This document shows, one piece after another, positions 29,028 through 37,508 of a stretch of 64,000 bases of DNA; position 1 is the stretch's first letter; each line of letters starts with the position of its first letter. Source of the DNA: Aminipila terrae (GTDB lineage: Bacteria; Bacillota; Clostridia; Peptostreptococcales; Anaerovoracaceae); NCBI RefSeq assembly GCF_010120715.1, contig NZ_CP047591.1:868001-932000 (forward strand). The letters are read 5' to 3'. Below the pieces are notes generated by a model, which saw only the letters and a list, made by a program, of their open reading frames with translations, was not told the DNA's origin and did no database searches. The translations under genes were made by a program, and so were the position numbers.

Positions 29028-29058
29028 ATAATAAAGTATCAGGTAACTATACAGTCAA
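29028..29058 (-). promoter_or_regulatory. MerR-type promoter of the ABC exporter operon
   Basis: On the minus strand -35 TTGACT (29053-29058) and -10 TATTAT (29028-29033) are separated by 19 bases. The spacer contains a GTATAGTTACCTGATAC dyad with the same GTTAC core as the acyltransferase promoter at 14320-14350. No MerR gene is adjacent. Confidence 0.65.
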
Positions 29059-29097
29059 GAGAAAATAACAAATAATCTCAAAATTTTGCACATACAA

Positions 29098-29128
29098 AAA
29101 GAAGTCACTTATGACAAATGACTTCTTT
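29098..29128 (-). terminator. Terminator after motB
   Basis: The stem AAAGAAGTCA / TGACTTCTTT with an 11-nt loop is followed on the minus strand by TTTTTG, 20 bases past the motB stop codon. Confidence 0.85.
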
Positions 29129-29147
29129 AACGTCTGTGTAAAAATAC

Positions 29148-29927
29148 TTACTGTGTAAGCTGCTTTTCCAGATTATTATATTTTTCACTTAAAACAATAA
29201 TATCAATACGTCTGTTTTTTGTTCTTCCTTCCGGTGTTGAATTATCTGCCACTGGTCTGTACTCCCCATATCCCACAGCTACAAGCTTCTTAGGGGGAAC
29301 ATTGTTACTGATAAATAACCGGACTACACTGGTAGCTCTTGCTGAAGATAATTCCCAGTTAGACGGATACGCTTCTGAATGCATAGGGACATTATCTGTA
29401 TGCCCCTCAACACGAATAAAATTGTCCAGAGTATTAATTGTGGCTGCTACATCTATCAGGGTTTTTTCATTCTCGGTCTTAATCTGTGCACTTCCTGATT
29501 CAAAGAAAACTGCATTATTAAGGCTGATAACCAAACCACGCATATCTATTCGGGTTGTCACAGAAGTAGTCATTCCTTCACTCTTCAGCTTGGAATCTAC
29601 TTCGGCTTTTAGATCTTCCAGCTGCTTTAGTTCATACTGCCCCATATACTTTTCTACTTCTGCCTGAGATATTGCCGTTCCACTAGTCTTAAAATTTTTA
29701 TCACTCTTTTGTGTCTGATTTTGCACCTGAGAAGAAGACATCTTTTCAGACATCATGGAATCACGGAATTCCTGAGATATTTGCGCTGCTTTTGCTGCAT
29801 CTACTTTACTAACAGCAAACAGTACTATAAAAACAGCCAGCAATAAGGTCATCAAGTCGGAATACGGAAGTAACCACGCTTCTCCAGCTTCTTCTTCGTG
29901 CTTTGGATGTTTCTTTTTTTTAGCCAT
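29148..29927 (-). CDS. motB: Flagellar motor stator protein MotB
   Basis: MotB anchors the stator to peptidoglycan and forms the proton channel with MotA. The 259-residue protein has a short basic N-terminus, one membrane segment (about 18-43) carrying the proton-binding Asp24 (LPYSDLMTLLLAVFIVLFAV), a linker, and an OmpA-like peptidoglycan-binding domain (FFESGSAQIKTE, VEGHTDNVPMHSEAYPSNWEL, GYGEYRPVADNSTPEGRTKNRRI). AAAGGAGG precedes the ATG. It follows motA by 11 bases. No other flagellar gene is in the window, so the stator operon stands alone. Proton rather than sodium coupling is assumed, not shown. Confidence 0.95.
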   Translation of the reverse strand: MAKKKKHPKHEEEAGEAWLLPYSDLMTLLLAVFIVLFAVSKVDAAKAAQISQEFRDSMMSEKMSSSQVQNQTQKSDKNFKTSGTAISQAEVEKYMGQYELKQLEDLKAEVDSKLKSEGMTTSVTTRIDMRGLVISLNNAVFFESGSAQIKTENEKTLIDVAATINTLDNFIRVEGHTDNVPMHSEAYPSNWELSSARATSVVRLFISNNVPPKKLVAVGYGEYRPVADNSTPEGRTKNRRIDIIVLSEKYNNLEKQLTQ

Positions 29928-29938
29928 ACTTTACCTCC

Positions 29939-30724
29939 TTACTCTGACTTCATCTCCTCAACTACCTGTTCCTGTTTTGACGGCGGCAGAATAGCCAGCA
30001 GCCTGTCCTTAAGCATAAACGGAGAATCCCCTCTCTGGATGGATAATAAGCCTTCAACAACCATTTCTTTAAGTGTTACCTCATGCATACTTTTAACCTT
30101 TAATTTTTTTGCAAAAGGATTCCATAAAACGTAACCAGTAAATATACCCAGAATAGTGGCTATAAATGCCGCAGCAATTGCCTCTGCCATTTTATCTGTA
30201 TCGTCAATATGTGACATGGCCGCTATCAGACCAAATACAGCCCCCAGTACTCCCAAGGTAGGAGCATACGTTCCAGCGGAAGTAAAAATACTGGCATTTA
30301 TCTCATGCCGTTTTTCCATTTCTGAAATTTCAGTTCCCAGAATATCTGAAATAACATCTTCCTCTATACCATCAACAACCATACGAACACCTTTTTTGAT
30401 AAAGGGGTCTTCAATCTCCTCAACTTTACTTTCTAATGACAAAAGTCCTTCTTTTCTAGCTGTAGTTGATAGATTTACCATCAACTCAATAATTTCCACC
30501 TCTGAAATGTCTTTTCGTTTTGTAAAAAGAATTTTAAATAAAGTTCCCAGACTCTTAAGATCTTCTCCCGGATATGAATTTAGAATAGTAGCAACTGTAC
30601 CTACAATGATTACAAAGAAAGCTGCAGGATTTAATAGAACAGTAAAACTAATATGTTTAAAAATCATAGCCCCGACTACAGCCGTTATACCCACAATAAT
30701 GCCCAAAAGTGTAGTAAGTTCCAT
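29939..30724 (-). CDS. motA: Flagellar motor stator protein MotA
   Basis: MotA is the membrane ring protein of the flagellar stator. The 261-residue protein has four membrane segments, with the large cytoplasmic loop (about 70-155, ARKEGLLSLESKVEEIEDPFI) and the third and fourth segments (YAPTLGVLGAVFGLIAAM, AEAIAAAFIATILGIFTGYVLW) that line the ion path. ATAAGGAGG precedes the ATG. It is the first gene of the motAB pair. Confidence 0.95.
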   Translation of the reverse strand: MELTTLLGIIVGITAVVGAMIFKHISFTVLLNPAAFFVIIVGTVATILNSYPGEDLKSLGTLFKILFTKRKDISEVEIIELMVNLSTTARKEGLLSLESKVEEIEDPFIKKGVRMVVDGIEEDVISDILGTEISEMEKRHEINASIFTSAGTYAPTLGVLGAVFGLIAAMSHIDDTDKMAEAIAAAFIATILGIFTGYVLWNPFAKKLKVKSMHEVTLKEMVVEGLLSIQRGDSPFMLKDRLLAILPPSKQEQVVEEMKSE

Positions 30725-30868
30725 ATTTCCTCCTTATATTCGACATACATTTACTATATTCTTTCATAATATCATTTTTTTTTGATTTGCACAATTGTTA
30801 TTTATTCAATTCAATGACATAAAATACAGGTATTTCTACTAAAACAGTTGAATTTGCAGCATAACACA

Positions 30869-30910
30869 AAAGCGGATAATTTCACATCATTACATGAAAT
30901 CATCCGCTTT
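30869..30910 (-). terminator. Terminator after the cysteine synthase gene
   Basis: Long arms AAAGCGGAT ... ATCCGCTTT, extended through ATTTCA / TGAAAT, form a strong hairpin followed by a short T run, 25 bases past the stop codon. Confidence 0.75.
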
Positions 30911-30934
30911 ATACTTTCCCTTAAAGGCATCATT

Positions 30935-31861
30935 TTAATCAAACAATGGTGTACTGAAATAACGTTCCGCCGTATCTGGCAAAATAGTAGCTACGGTCTT
31001 GCCCTTGCCTAACTTTTTTGCCATCACTAAGGCTGCCGCTACATTAGTACCACTGGAAATCCCACACATTATTCCCTCTTTTCTGGCTAAATCTTTAGCT
31101 GTACGGATGGCCTCCTCATCAGAAACTATATACAGACTGTCGTAGATACTCTGATTTAGATTTTTAGGTATAATCCCATCACCGATGCCCATCTGCAGAT
31201 GTGTACCCACTGAGCCCCCCGCTAAAATAGCTGCATTTTCCGGTTCTACAGCCCAAATCTCTATATCCGGATTCTGTGTTTTTAATACTTCTCCAATTCC
31301 CGATATCGTTCCGCCAGTACCAACACCTGAACAAAATCCATGAATCGGGCCATTTACCTGTTCTAAAATCTCCATTCCTGTTTTAAGTCTATGGACCATG
31401 GGATTATCTGGGTTCTCAAATTGTTGAGGCACAAAAACATTGGAATTTTCTTGTTGCATGTTTAACGCAGTACTCAGACATTCTCCAATACAAGCTCCTA
31501 TGTCTCCTGCGTCATGGATAAGTATGACTTCTGCTCCGTAATGCTGCACCAGTTTTCTTCGTTCCTCGCTTACAGAATCTGGCATTATAATAATCGTCCG
31601 ATATCCTTTTACTGCACCAATCAAAGCTAAACCAATGCCCTGATTTCCACTGGTGGGTTCAACTATTATGGTGTCCTGATTAATCTTCCCCTGCTGCTCT
31701 GCAGAAAGAATCATATTATATGCGGTTCTGGTTTTGATGGAGCCGCCCACATTTAAGCCCTCAAACTTAACCAGGACTTCAGCTCCATTGGGATCGGGCA
31801 TATGCTCCAGCCTGATTACAGGCGTATGTCCCATTGCCTGAAGAATGTTATTATATATCAT
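30935..31861 (-). CDS. cysK: Cysteine synthase (O-acetylserine sulfhydrylase)
   Basis: This PLP enzyme makes cysteine from O-acetylserine and sulfide. The 308-residue protein has the PLP lysine in NVGGSIKTR (Lys43), the substrate loop PTSGNQGIGLA, the phosphate-binding GVGTGGTISG and the C-terminal ILPDTAERYFSTPLFD, all in family order. Two positions differ from the commonest form (K-T-R for K-D-R after the lysine, and SGNQG for SGNTG), so it belongs to a divergent branch and a related beta-replacement activity is possible. Spacing to AGAGAGG is normal. It appears to be transcribed alone. Confidence 0.85.
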   Translation of the reverse strand: MIYNNILQAMGHTPVIRLEHMPDPNGAEVLVKFEGLNVGGSIKTRTAYNMILSAEQQGKINQDTIIVEPTSGNQGIGLALIGAVKGYRTIIIMPDSVSEERRKLVQHYGAEVILIHDAGDIGACIGECLSTALNMQQENSNVFVPQQFENPDNPMVHRLKTGMEILEQVNGPIHGFCSGVGTGGTISGIGEVLKTQNPDIEIWAVEPENAAILAGGSVGTHLQMGIGDGIIPKNLNQSIYDSLYIVSDEEAIRTAKDLARKEGIMCGISSGTNVAAALVMAKKLGKGKTVATILPDTAERYFSTPLFD

Positions 31862-32009
31862 ATGTAAACCTCTCTCTCCGTGTCATATAGTTACTATGTT
31901 CCTATAGTATTTTATCTGAAAACGGTAAATTGGTTACTTTCTTCTTTAATAACGAATCCTCATTGGATATTACTGTTTTATCTTATTCTCTCATAATATA
32001 TTTGATTTT

Positions 32010-32378
32010 TTACCCCTTCATGCCAAAAATTAAACCTGATAAATAAGGAATCAGCCAAATAATCCACACTGTTATACTGAATTTATGAAAGTCAGCCCTG
32101 ACTTTTTTGTTATCTTTCACTATCACAATGGTAGACCAAATAGCATGAAAAGCCATAAGTAAAATAGCAATCAAGCCTGTTGCGCCATGAAAATTAAACT
32201 GAAATCCCCTTGCAGCAATATTACTCATTAGTGTTGTTCCTATAGTATCAAAGATTAATCCTGTCCAAAACACTGCTACATGCCATTTTTTCAGTTGTCC
32301 TTGAATTCGCTCACTCCATACTCCTATTGTATAGAAAAGCAGTGCTAAAGAAATAGCCGTTATTGCATAAACCAACAT
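32010..32378 (-). CDS. Small four-helix membrane protein (TIGR03987/HsmA-like)
   Basis: The 122-residue protein has four hydrophobic segments (MLVYAITAISLALLFYTIGV, VAVFWTGLIFDTIGTTLM, GLIAILLMAFHAIWSTIVIV, ITVWIIWLIPYLSGLIFGM), with His and charged residues between them (FNFHGATG, HAIWS, FHKFS). It matches the TIGR03987 family by recognition; the biochemical role of the family is not clear to me, although the paired histidines could suggest haem or metal binding. GGAGG precedes the ATG. Neighbours are on the same strand but not clearly co-transcribed. Confidence 0.65.
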   Translation of the reverse strand: MLVYAITAISLALLFYTIGVWSERIQGQLKKWHVAVFWTGLIFDTIGTTLMSNIAARGFQFNFHGATGLIAILLMAFHAIWSTIVIVKDNKKVRADFHKFSITVWIIWLIPYLSGLIFGMKG

Positions 32379-32497
32379 AATAAATCCTCCATTTTGAACT
32401 TTTAGAGTACTTAAGATTTTCTTAGGGTTAGTTTATACTCTATTTATAGTCTGATACATAGTTTATGAAATTTTGGCGCCTGCCCTATCAAACTTTA

Positions 32498-34195
32498 CTA
32501 ATCAATATCAATAGGTTCTTGTTTTTTCTTACTATTTTGCAGGAAAGCCTTCACATAATCCACTATTCCCAATGGGTTCTGTATTCTTATGATAGCAAAA
32601 GCCATGGCAGGAGTGAATATCCCAGGATAATACACATAATAATTTGGTTCCCAAGTTGTGGGATTGTATTTCAGTTTCATTTGGTAAAGAGATTTAAAGC
32701 CATAAACGCTGTTCATTTTTTCATAAATGGTATTTAGCAGTTTAGCTGCTACCTCTGGCTCGTTCTCCAATCTGGCAAGAGGTGCTTCAGCCATGCTTGC
32801 CCATTGAATTCCTTCCTCTTTAAATGACATCATTGCCTCATAAAATATTTTTTCCATAACTCCTCTGGTAGCGTTTACTCTATGCCTTGTTACATCCGTC
32901 ATATAGCCATTCATTCCGGCAAATGGTACAAAAACAATGAAACCTTCCACTTTATTTTGCTGGTTTATTGCATAAAAATATCTTCGGTCCATGGGATTGT
33001 CAAACCCAATCTTACCCATGGTAAATACTAATTCACCGCTTTTTTTCATGGAAAACCATTCATGGGAAACTTCTGTTATTTCTTTTTCCAGTGCCAGGTT
33101 TCTTTTGGCATGAGGATCGTATTCTTTAATGACAATCCCTGCTTTTGTTGCATGATTGATATTGAGCCGAACTTTAGAAGCCTTGCCTCCTGCGATAGAG
33201 TATTCCGGCAAATAAAATCTTGGTTCTTCTCCGCATTTAACACACCCCAAACCAAGCTTTGCATATTGCTTCAGGAACATACTGGTCGTATTTAAAAAGA
33301 TTAAGCTGTAAGCATTCTCATTGCAAAAGTCTTTGATCTCCGTCAGAAATGGAATGAAATCCTCCGGAGCACAGATTGGATCTCCCAGAACCACCATGGT
33401 ATCCTTGACGATACCATAAGCAATAACTCCTTCAACTGATCTGCCAAAAAAGTGATTTTTATCCTCCTCAAGAGCTAAATATGAACTACAATTCTGCCCA
33501 TATTTTTTCACAAGCTGACGAACTTTCGGCATTTCTCCCTGAAGTTGTGTTTTTGTATGTATATATGGAGTCAGTACAAAAATAAGACCTGCCAGAATAC
33601 ATATCCAGCTAAACCAGAAAATAAAACCGTGATATAAAGAATTCTGCGAATAAATAACCGGGGTTATGTTGTTTAAATCAAACATTATGTTAACCGTTTC
33701 TTTAACACATAAAAAAAATGAAGCCATGGTTTTTTCTTTAAAGACGGCGATTACTGCATTAAAGAACACACAGGAAACATATACTGCAAAGATACTGAAT
33801 CCCTTTTTCAGAGAATATTTGTCTGCTTTTCTGCAGTAATAATTTTTTGACAGTAACAAAAGAAAATAGCACAATAATTCTAAAAGGAATAATGGATTCC
33901 ATATTCTTTCATGATGAATAATCAGAAATTGAAATATACTGAGGGATAGGGCAATCATAACGATTGACCATGCTGCATTCACTCTTTTATAAAGCTTCCA
34001 TGAAAGGAGTAAAATAATAACCCCCAGAAATCTTCTGATGGCATGATGGATTTCAAAATAGTGGACCAGATTCATATTTTTACTATAATGAAATATAAAC
34101 AAGGGTGAGATGATATAAACAATTGATAAAACCAGCAAACAAATAACTGTAATTTTATTTACCAGACTAATAAACTTCGTCAGACTTTTTTTCAT
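32498..34195 (-). CDS. MprF-like phosphatidylglycerol lysyltransferase-domain protein (DUF2156)
   Basis: About six membrane segments in residues 1-210 are followed by a cytoplasmic catalytic domain of the lysylphosphatidylglycerol synthase C-terminal type (about 225-540; FFGRSVEGVIAYGIVKDTMVVLGDPIC, LIFLNTTSM, GFIVFVPFAGMNGYMTDVTRHR, RGVMEKIFYEAM). MprF adds lysine from Lys-tRNA to phosphatidylglycerol and lowers negative surface charge, giving resistance to cationic peptides. This protein is shorter than full MprF (about 840 residues) because it lacks most of the flippase part, so the lipid may be made but flipped by another protein, or a different aminoacyl lipid is made. Confidence 0.8.
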   Translation of the reverse strand: MKKSLTKFISLVNKITVICLLVLSIVYIISPLFIFHYSKNMNLVHYFEIHHAIRRFLGVIILLLSWKLYKRVNAAWSIVMIALSLSIFQFLIIHHERIWNPLFLLELLCYFLLLLSKNYYCRKADKYSLKKGFSIFAVYVSCVFFNAVIAVFKEKTMASFFLCVKETVNIMFDLNNITPVIYSQNSLYHGFIFWFSWICILAGLIFVLTPYIHTKTQLQGEMPKVRQLVKKYGQNCSSYLALEEDKNHFFGRSVEGVIAYGIVKDTMVVLGDPICAPEDFIPFLTEIKDFCNENAYSLIFLNTTSMFLKQYAKLGLGCVKCGEEPRFYLPEYSIAGGKASKVRLNINHATKAGIVIKEYDPHAKRNLALEKEITEVSHEWFSMKKSGELVFTMGKIGFDNPMDRRYFYAINQQNKVEGFIVFVPFAGMNGYMTDVTRHRVNATRGVMEKIFYEAMMSFKEEGIQWASMAEAPLARLENEPEVAAKLLNTIYEKMNSVYGFKSLYQMKLKYNPTTWEPNYYVYYPGIFTPAMAFAIIRIQNPLGIVDYVKAFLQNSKKKQEPIDID

Positions 34196-34251
34196 TTTAA
34201 ACCTCTATTCAATCATCTCTTAGGAATAATATCCTCTCACCTGCTATATCC

Positions 34252-35415
34252 TCAACTACACTCTTTTGAGCAATAAAATTTTAATGCTTCCCCGATAAAT
34301 TTAGATGCACCAGTTCCATATTTCTTTTCAATAGCCTTTATAAAAATGGAATCCGACAAATAAAGTTCTGCCATATAGCCGAAATAATTTTGCCCTTCAT
34401 CAATTTGCAGGTCTTCATTCTGTTTTTTTGTCTCATTAACGATTTCTGCCACCATACACTGAATTTCTTTTGCCTGCGGATTTTGACTCAGATCATCTGT
34501 GAGCCTCTCATGCAGTGTTTCTAATACAGGCTGCTTACCACCAAGATTAAATTTCAATGCTTCTCCAATAAATTTTGATGCACCAGCTCCATATTTCTCA
34601 TCAATTACCTTTATCCAGTCAGGGAGCAATAAATAAAGCTGAATCATGGAGTACCAATGGTCATTTCCAGCCTCCAACTTAAAAAGTTCATAATCCCTTT
34701 GTACTACATTTTTTATTTTTTCTGCAATCTGTTGAACCTCCACTGAAGAAGGCTCTTTCTTTATATTCGATGCAAGCTCTCCATATAATGTTTTTAATTC
34801 AGGATGTCTGTCTTCCAGACAATCCTTTTTAAACTCATCATACTGCTCTGCTAAATCAAAGGCTTTACTGTTATAATTTTTCTTCATGGCCTTTACATAT
34901 TTTTCAATACTTCCATACTGTTTTATAGCCATTTCACCGATTTCAGTTTCTCTTGACCTGCATTTCTCGATAAATTCATTATACTTCTCCATACTGCCAT
35001 AAGCCTTCATGATTTTATCTTCATGCTCTTTCTTAAAGTCTTCCAATGCATTAAAATATTCATCCATTTGAAACTCTTTAAAACTCATTACCCCTTCTCC
35101 AGTTAATGTTCTGTTGATAAGTGCAACCAAATCATTTAATCGGTTACATTTCAGCATCAAAAGCTTTTTCTGATTCTCCAGTGCCTGAATTTTATTATAT
35201 TGTGGGCTATATATGATTTTTTTCACTTCTTTTAAGGGTATATCAAGTTCTTTGTAGAATAAAATCTGCTGCAAAGTCATAAGAGCCTCATCATCATAAA
35301 TTCTGTAACCTGCATGGGTAACTTCACTTGGTTTTAATAACCCTATTTTATCATAGTAATGTAACATACGTATACTTATCCCTGTTAAATCAGAGACTTG
35401 CTTTACTGTTCTCAA
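34252..35415 (-). CDS. MerR-family regulator with duplicated TipAS-like domains
   Basis: The MerR winged helix (RTVKQVSDLTGISIRMLHYYDKIG, YRIYDDEALMTLQQILFYK) is followed by a coiled coil and a TipAS antibiotic-binding region. The C-terminal motif occurs twice: WIKVIDEKYGAGASKFIGEA and FIKAIEKKYGTGASKFIGEA, so the TipAS C-terminal part is duplicated in tandem, unusual for TipA (one copy). The frame opens at 35493, but a TTG at 35415 lies 7 bases after GGAGG and removes a non-conserved leader. TipA proteins bind thiopeptides and turn on efflux or self-defence. Its own promoter has a 19-bp spacer, consistent with self-regulation. Confidence 0.85.
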   Translation of the reverse strand: MRTVKQVSDLTGISIRMLHYYDKIGLLKPSEVTHAGYRIYDDEALMTLQQILFYKELDIPLKEVKKIIYSPQYNKIQALENQKKLLMLKCNRLNDLVALINRTLTGEGVMSFKEFQMDEYFNALEDFKKEHEDKIMKAYGSMEKYNEFIEKCRSRETEIGEMAIKQYGSIEKYVKAMKKNYNSKAFDLAEQYDEFKKDCLEDRHPELKTLYGELASNIKKEPSSVEVQQIAEKIKNVVQRDYELFKLEAGNDHWYSMIQLYLLLPDWIKVIDEKYGAGASKFIGEALKFNLGGKQPVLETLHERLTDDLSQNPQAKEIQCMVAEIVNETKKQNEDLQIDEGQNYFGYMAELYLSDSIFIKAIEKKYGTGASKFIGEALKFYCSKECS

Positions 35416-35504
35416 TTCAGTACCTCCAATAATAATTCTGAGTTTAAAATAATTCCTAAACTCTGCCGGCCATGAATTTTGTGAATATCTCAAACTTGGA
35501 TATT

Positions 35505-35535
35505 ATCTTACACTATGACACAATGCAAGGGTCAA
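35505..35535 (-). promoter_or_regulatory. MerR-type self-regulated promoter of the TipA-like gene
   Basis: On the minus strand -35 TTGACC (35530-35535) and -10 TAAGAT (35505-35510) are 19 bases apart; the spacer CTTGCATTGTGTCATAGTG is partly dyadic. Confidence 0.65.
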
Positions 35536-35549
35536 CAACTTTATTATAA

Positions 35550-36932
35550 TTACTCTGCCATCCATTTTCTGATGTCCCGATATAAAATATCCGTTTCGGC
35601 CAGAGATTTACCATTCATTATAACATATTCCGGATATTTTCCCTTTAGTTTTACCACAACACTTTCTTCAACATTATTGTAAACGTAAAACATGCAGTTT
35701 CCGTATCCATTAACAGAAAAATGACCGAAGCTTTTATTTATTCCTCCATATCCATTTATACGGTGTCCTTCTGGAATTTTGTCAAGCTTTGACACATATA
35801 CAATCTGGTTTTTTTCAATATTCATATCATACATTGCCGCGTCAATTACAAGTTTTGATCCCTGTTCCTTTATGATATAATCCTTTGATCCTCCATAAAG
35901 AACAATACCCAGAACTATGACCATCAGAGCAATAAATCCGATTCCTATAGCCTTCCCTGCAGGATTTCCTATATTAATTGTCCAGCCCATACTTGCCATT
36001 CTTTTCGGTACAATTATCCTTTTGTCATTTGGGTTATAGTAACATCCCCACTTCCAGGTACATTCCTGTTCAACCATATCATTATCATTTTGTAAGGTTT
36101 CATCATAAAAGTACTCTTCTAAGGAACGAATTTTTTTCTGATGCCAATTTGTTATTATGAGTAAACCAGCTATTAAAATTATAACTGGCGAAATAATAAA
36201 AGTTCCATTTTCCAAATAAACCATTGAAATATTAAACAGAATCCAAAACACTAACATGATAAAAGCAAAAAGAGTAGCTGCTTTACTATTTACCCGTTCT
36301 TCTGTTCTTGCACAGGCCTTATTAACTTCCGTGTCTTCACTTAACACCGGTGCATGCTGGCTTTTCATTTGATAATACAAGTAAACCATGCTTAACTGGC
36401 ATAAAGGTCCGATAAAACTAAAGCCTATTGGGTAATATTGTCTCGCTTCTGGATTTACAACCAGAAAAATTGAAGGCAGAAAACTCAATATAAAAAACAC
36501 CCAGTTCCAAACCGGACTGACACTTGATTTCCCTTTTTCTTTGGATACATTCATGTCAACCGTTACAACTTTATTTTTGGGATAAATCCATGCATTTTCT
36601 TGCTTTATCCTTTGAAGCTTTTTCTGGTAATGATGAATCACGCACCAATTAGCCAGTAAATTGGTCATAACCAGTATCAGCATGCAAAATTCTGCATATG
36701 CCTGAATATCTTTAATCAGCATAAGAAAACTAAATCCTATGAATAAGATCAAAGTCAGATAGCACTTGGTTTTGAACTTTTTAATAAGTTCTTCAACTTC
36801 AGGTGCTTTAGCATGCGCCCGGGACAAGGTAACCCCTAAAACCTGATAGTCCCGATAATTTTTATAAAACAATGCATTTACTGTCATTGTTGCAAATACA
36901 ATCCATGTTAAAATAAGTAATGACTGAAGCAT
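35550..36932 (-). CDS. DUF5808/DUF1648-type membrane protein
   Basis: The protein of about 460 residues has eight or so membrane segments and the DUF5808 signature near residue 305 (CTWKWGCYYNPNDKRIIVPKR ... GWTINIGNPAGK). The C-terminal 100 residues are extracytoplasmic or PH-like. The frame overlaps the GntR gene, but the ATG at 36932 has AAGGAGG 8 bases upstream and lies just past the GntR stop. Such GntR plus DUF1648/DUF5808 pairs are common in Firmicutes and are linked to envelope stress in Bacillus (SdpI-like proteins), but no function can be proven here. Confidence 0.75.
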   Translation of the reverse strand: MLQSLLILTWIVFATMTVNALFYKNYRDYQVLGVTLSRAHAKAPEVEELIKKFKTKCYLTLILFIGFSFLMLIKDIQAYAEFCMLILVMTNLLANWCVIHHYQKKLQRIKQENAWIYPKNKVVTVDMNVSKEKGKSSVSPVWNWVFFILSFLPSIFLVVNPEARQYYPIGFSFIGPLCQLSMVYLYYQMKSQHAPVLSEDTEVNKACARTEERVNSKAATLFAFIMLVFWILFNISMVYLENGTFIISPVIILIAGLLIITNWHQKKIRSLEEYFYDETLQNDNDMVEQECTWKWGCYYNPNDKRIIVPKRMASMGWTINIGNPAGKAIGIGFIALMVIVLGIVLYGGSKDYIIKEQGSKLVIDAAMYDMNIEKNQIVYVSKLDKIPEGHRINGYGGINKSFGHFSVNGYGNCMFYVYNNVEESVVVKLKGKYPEYVIMNGKSLAETDILYRDIRKWMAE

Positions 36933-36945
36933 TCTAAAAACCTCC

Positions 36946-37320
36946 TTATTCGTAAACTCTGTCAATTAAATCTGATATATATTTTTTCAGGTCCTGCTTT
37001 GCGGCACCTTTCATACGGGCTTCTGAAACCAAAAGTTCCATGCCATGTTCAAAATTCTGATCAAAAGCGTGTCCAGACATTCCACGATTACTGATTTGAG
37101 CCCCATGTCTCCGGTCAATTACGATAATTCCTTCCTCTCTTAAAAGTCCATAGGCTTTATTTACTGTCATGGGGTTTACACCAATATCCTTGGCAAGCTG
37201 ACGTACAGTAGGCAATGAATCCCCAGACTTAATATCCCCTTTTGCAACTCCAAATACAATTTGATTCCTGATTTGCTGATAAATTGGGATATCACTGGTC
37301 ATATCTATTCTTAGTATCAT
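36946..37320 (-). CDS. GntR-family regulator (YtrA type)
   Basis: The 124-residue protein is a winged-helix domain (IPIYQQIRNQIVFGVAKGDIKSGDSLPTVRQLAKDIGVNPMTVNKAYGLLREEG) with only a short C-terminal dimerisation tail, the form of the YtrA subgroup. These repressors usually control the genes just downstream, here the DUF5808 membrane protein. GAAAGGAAAG precedes the ATG. Confidence 0.9.
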   Translation of the reverse strand: MILRIDMTSDIPIYQQIRNQIVFGVAKGDIKSGDSLPTVRQLAKDIGVNPMTVNKAYGLLREEGIIVIDRRHGAQISNRGMSGHAFDQNFEHGMELLVSEARMKGAAKQDLKKYISDLIDRVYE

Positions 37321-37508
37321 AAGTCTTTCCTTTCTTACCGAACTTTGTATTAGTAATAGTAATACAAATAATACTTAATGTCAAGTAACTTTTTCTGGAC
37401 TGTTATTTAATAAGCTCACCTAAATTCTCATTGACTGACATAAAGCCATTGCCCCTGTAGAACTCCTGTAATAATCAACTGGCTATATTCATATTCTTAT
37501 AAAAATAC

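Noticed and set aside
30156..30785. Plus-strand 209-codon frame opposite motA
   Set aside because: Antisense shadow of motA, with no ribosome site.
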